A stretch of DNA of 64,000 nt from Pseudomonadota bacterium (lineage in GTDB: Bacteria > Pseudomonadota > Alphaproteobacteria > Caulobacterales > Caulobacteraceae): the NCBI GenBank assembly GCA_021808285.1, contig JAKBBV010000007.1:1-64000 (forward strand), written 5' to 3'. This document shows, piece after piece, positions 63,466 to 64,000 of the stretch. The notes below the pieces were generated by a model. That model worked only from the letters and a program-made list of their open reading frames with translations, ran no database searches and was not told where the DNA came from. How positions within the stretch are numbered: the first letter of the stretch is position 1; each line of letters starts with the position of its first letter. The position numbers and the translations under genes were made by a program.

Positions 63466-64000
63466 GCCGCCTGGTCGATCTTACCCTCGCCAAGGCTCTT
63501 GAGGGCCTAGGGCGGCGGGAGTTTTCCGCCGTAGAGCTGACAAAGGCCTATCTGGCTGAGATGTCGGCCGCACGCCCTCTCAACGCCTATGTGCTTGAGA
63601 CGCCCGAGCAGGCCCTGGCCATGGCGCAGCGCAGCGATGAGAAACTGGCGCGAGGCGAGGGCGGCCCTCTTGAGGGAGCCCCGCTTGGCGTCAAGGATCT
63701 GTTCTGCACGAAGGGCGTGAGAACGACGGCGGCCTCACGCATTCTCGGTGAATTCACTCCGCCCTATGAGTCAACCATCACCTCTCAGCTTTGGCGCGAT
63801 GGCGCGGTTATGCTGGGCAAACTCAACATGGACGAATTCGCAATGGGTTCGTCGAACGAGACGAGCGCCTTTGGTCCGGTGGTCAATCCTTGGCGGTCGC
63901 GCAACTCCAACCGAGCGCTCAGTCCAGGCGGATCATCCGGAGGCTCGGCTGCGGCGGTGAGCGCCCGGATCGCGCTTGGGGCGACGGCCACCGACACCGG
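63462..64000 (+). CDS. gatA: Glutamyl/aspartyl-tRNA amidotransferase subunit A (cut by window edge)
   Basis: This is the first 179 codons of the amidase subunit that releases ammonia from glutamine. The catalytic Lys region [20 protein letters not shown] is at about residues 70-89, and the amidase signature [20 protein letters not shown] with the Ser-cisSer-Lys triad serines is near residues 154-173. The sequence runs off the right edge at 64000. It overlaps gatC by 4 nt. Confidence 0.95.
   Translation, partial: MSRLVDLTLAKALEGLGRREFSAVELTKAYLAEMSAARPLNAYVLETPEQALAMAQRSDEKLARGEGGPLEGAPLGVKDLFCTKGVRTTAASRILGEFTPPYESTITSQLWRDGAVMLGKLNMDEFAMGSSNETSAFGPVVNPWRSRNSNRALSPGGSSGGSAAAVSARIALGATATDT

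Overview
This window is chromosomal DNA from a high-GC alphaproteobacterium. The best fit is the Caulobacterales (Caulobacter/Phenylobacterium-like). The evidence is a PopZ polar organizer just upstream of valS, a DivK response regulator, the run gatCA / ruvX-pyrB-pyrC-plsY-dprA-topA-rnr, clpS-clpA, and the group ETF-QO / TPR protein / ispE. Both ends cut genes: a GAF/multi-PAS sensor kinase at the left edge and gatA at the right edge.

Layout. 1-5.2 kb: sensor kinase (-), GNAT acetyltransferase, tRNA-Asn(GTT), secreted phosphoesterase, small membrane protein, tRNA-Cys(GCA). 5.2-14.4 kb: degenerate Pcm-like protein, a 118-bp palindromic repeat, popZ, valS, STAS-like protein, acyl-CoA synthetase, RNA m5U methyltransferase and a second methyltransferase. 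14.4-28.5 kb: radical-SAM protein, uracil-DNA glycosylase-like protein, ETF-QO, TPR protein, ispE, fasciclin protein, glyQ-glyS, pyruvate phosphate dikinase and two small membrane-associated proteins. 28.5-46.1 kb is the more accessory half: NTF2-like protein, exported methyltransferase-like protein, a first IS5-family element, a lipoprotein, an NrtR-like NAD regulator, an HD hydrolase, chorismate mutase, a CinA domain, an esterase, GtrA, PutA, an epimerase divergent from a LysR regulator, a Gre-like factor, and two more IS elements on either side of the second copy of the palindromic repeat. 46.1-64 kb returns to housekeeping: clpA/clpS, ROK kinase, HAD protein, divK, rpmG, Nudix, NRAMP-like transporter, rnr, topA, dprA, plsY, pyrC-like, pyrB, ruvX, gatC, gatA.

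How genes work together. glyQ/glyS overlap and encode the two subunits of glycyl-tRNA synthetase. clpS (adaptor) and clpA (unfoldase) form one operon. topA/rnr overlap by 4 nt, as do pyrB/pyrC, plsY/dprA and gatC/gatA, so these are probably translationally coupled. PopZ and DivK both belong to the polar cell-cycle machinery.

No clearly new multi-gene system was found. The most unusual material is mobile-DNA structure. All three IS elements sit in CTAG targets. Two of those CTAGs contain the TAG stop codon of the gene upstream, and the stop is preserved. The third is the CTAG at the end of the palindromic repeat, whose own left CTAG took another of the IS elements. One IS carries a passenger gene whose GTG start overlaps the transposase stop. 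Several enzyme-like genes also appear to have lost key residues: the PyrC-like, Pcm-like, UDG-like, NRAMP-like and Gre-like proteins.
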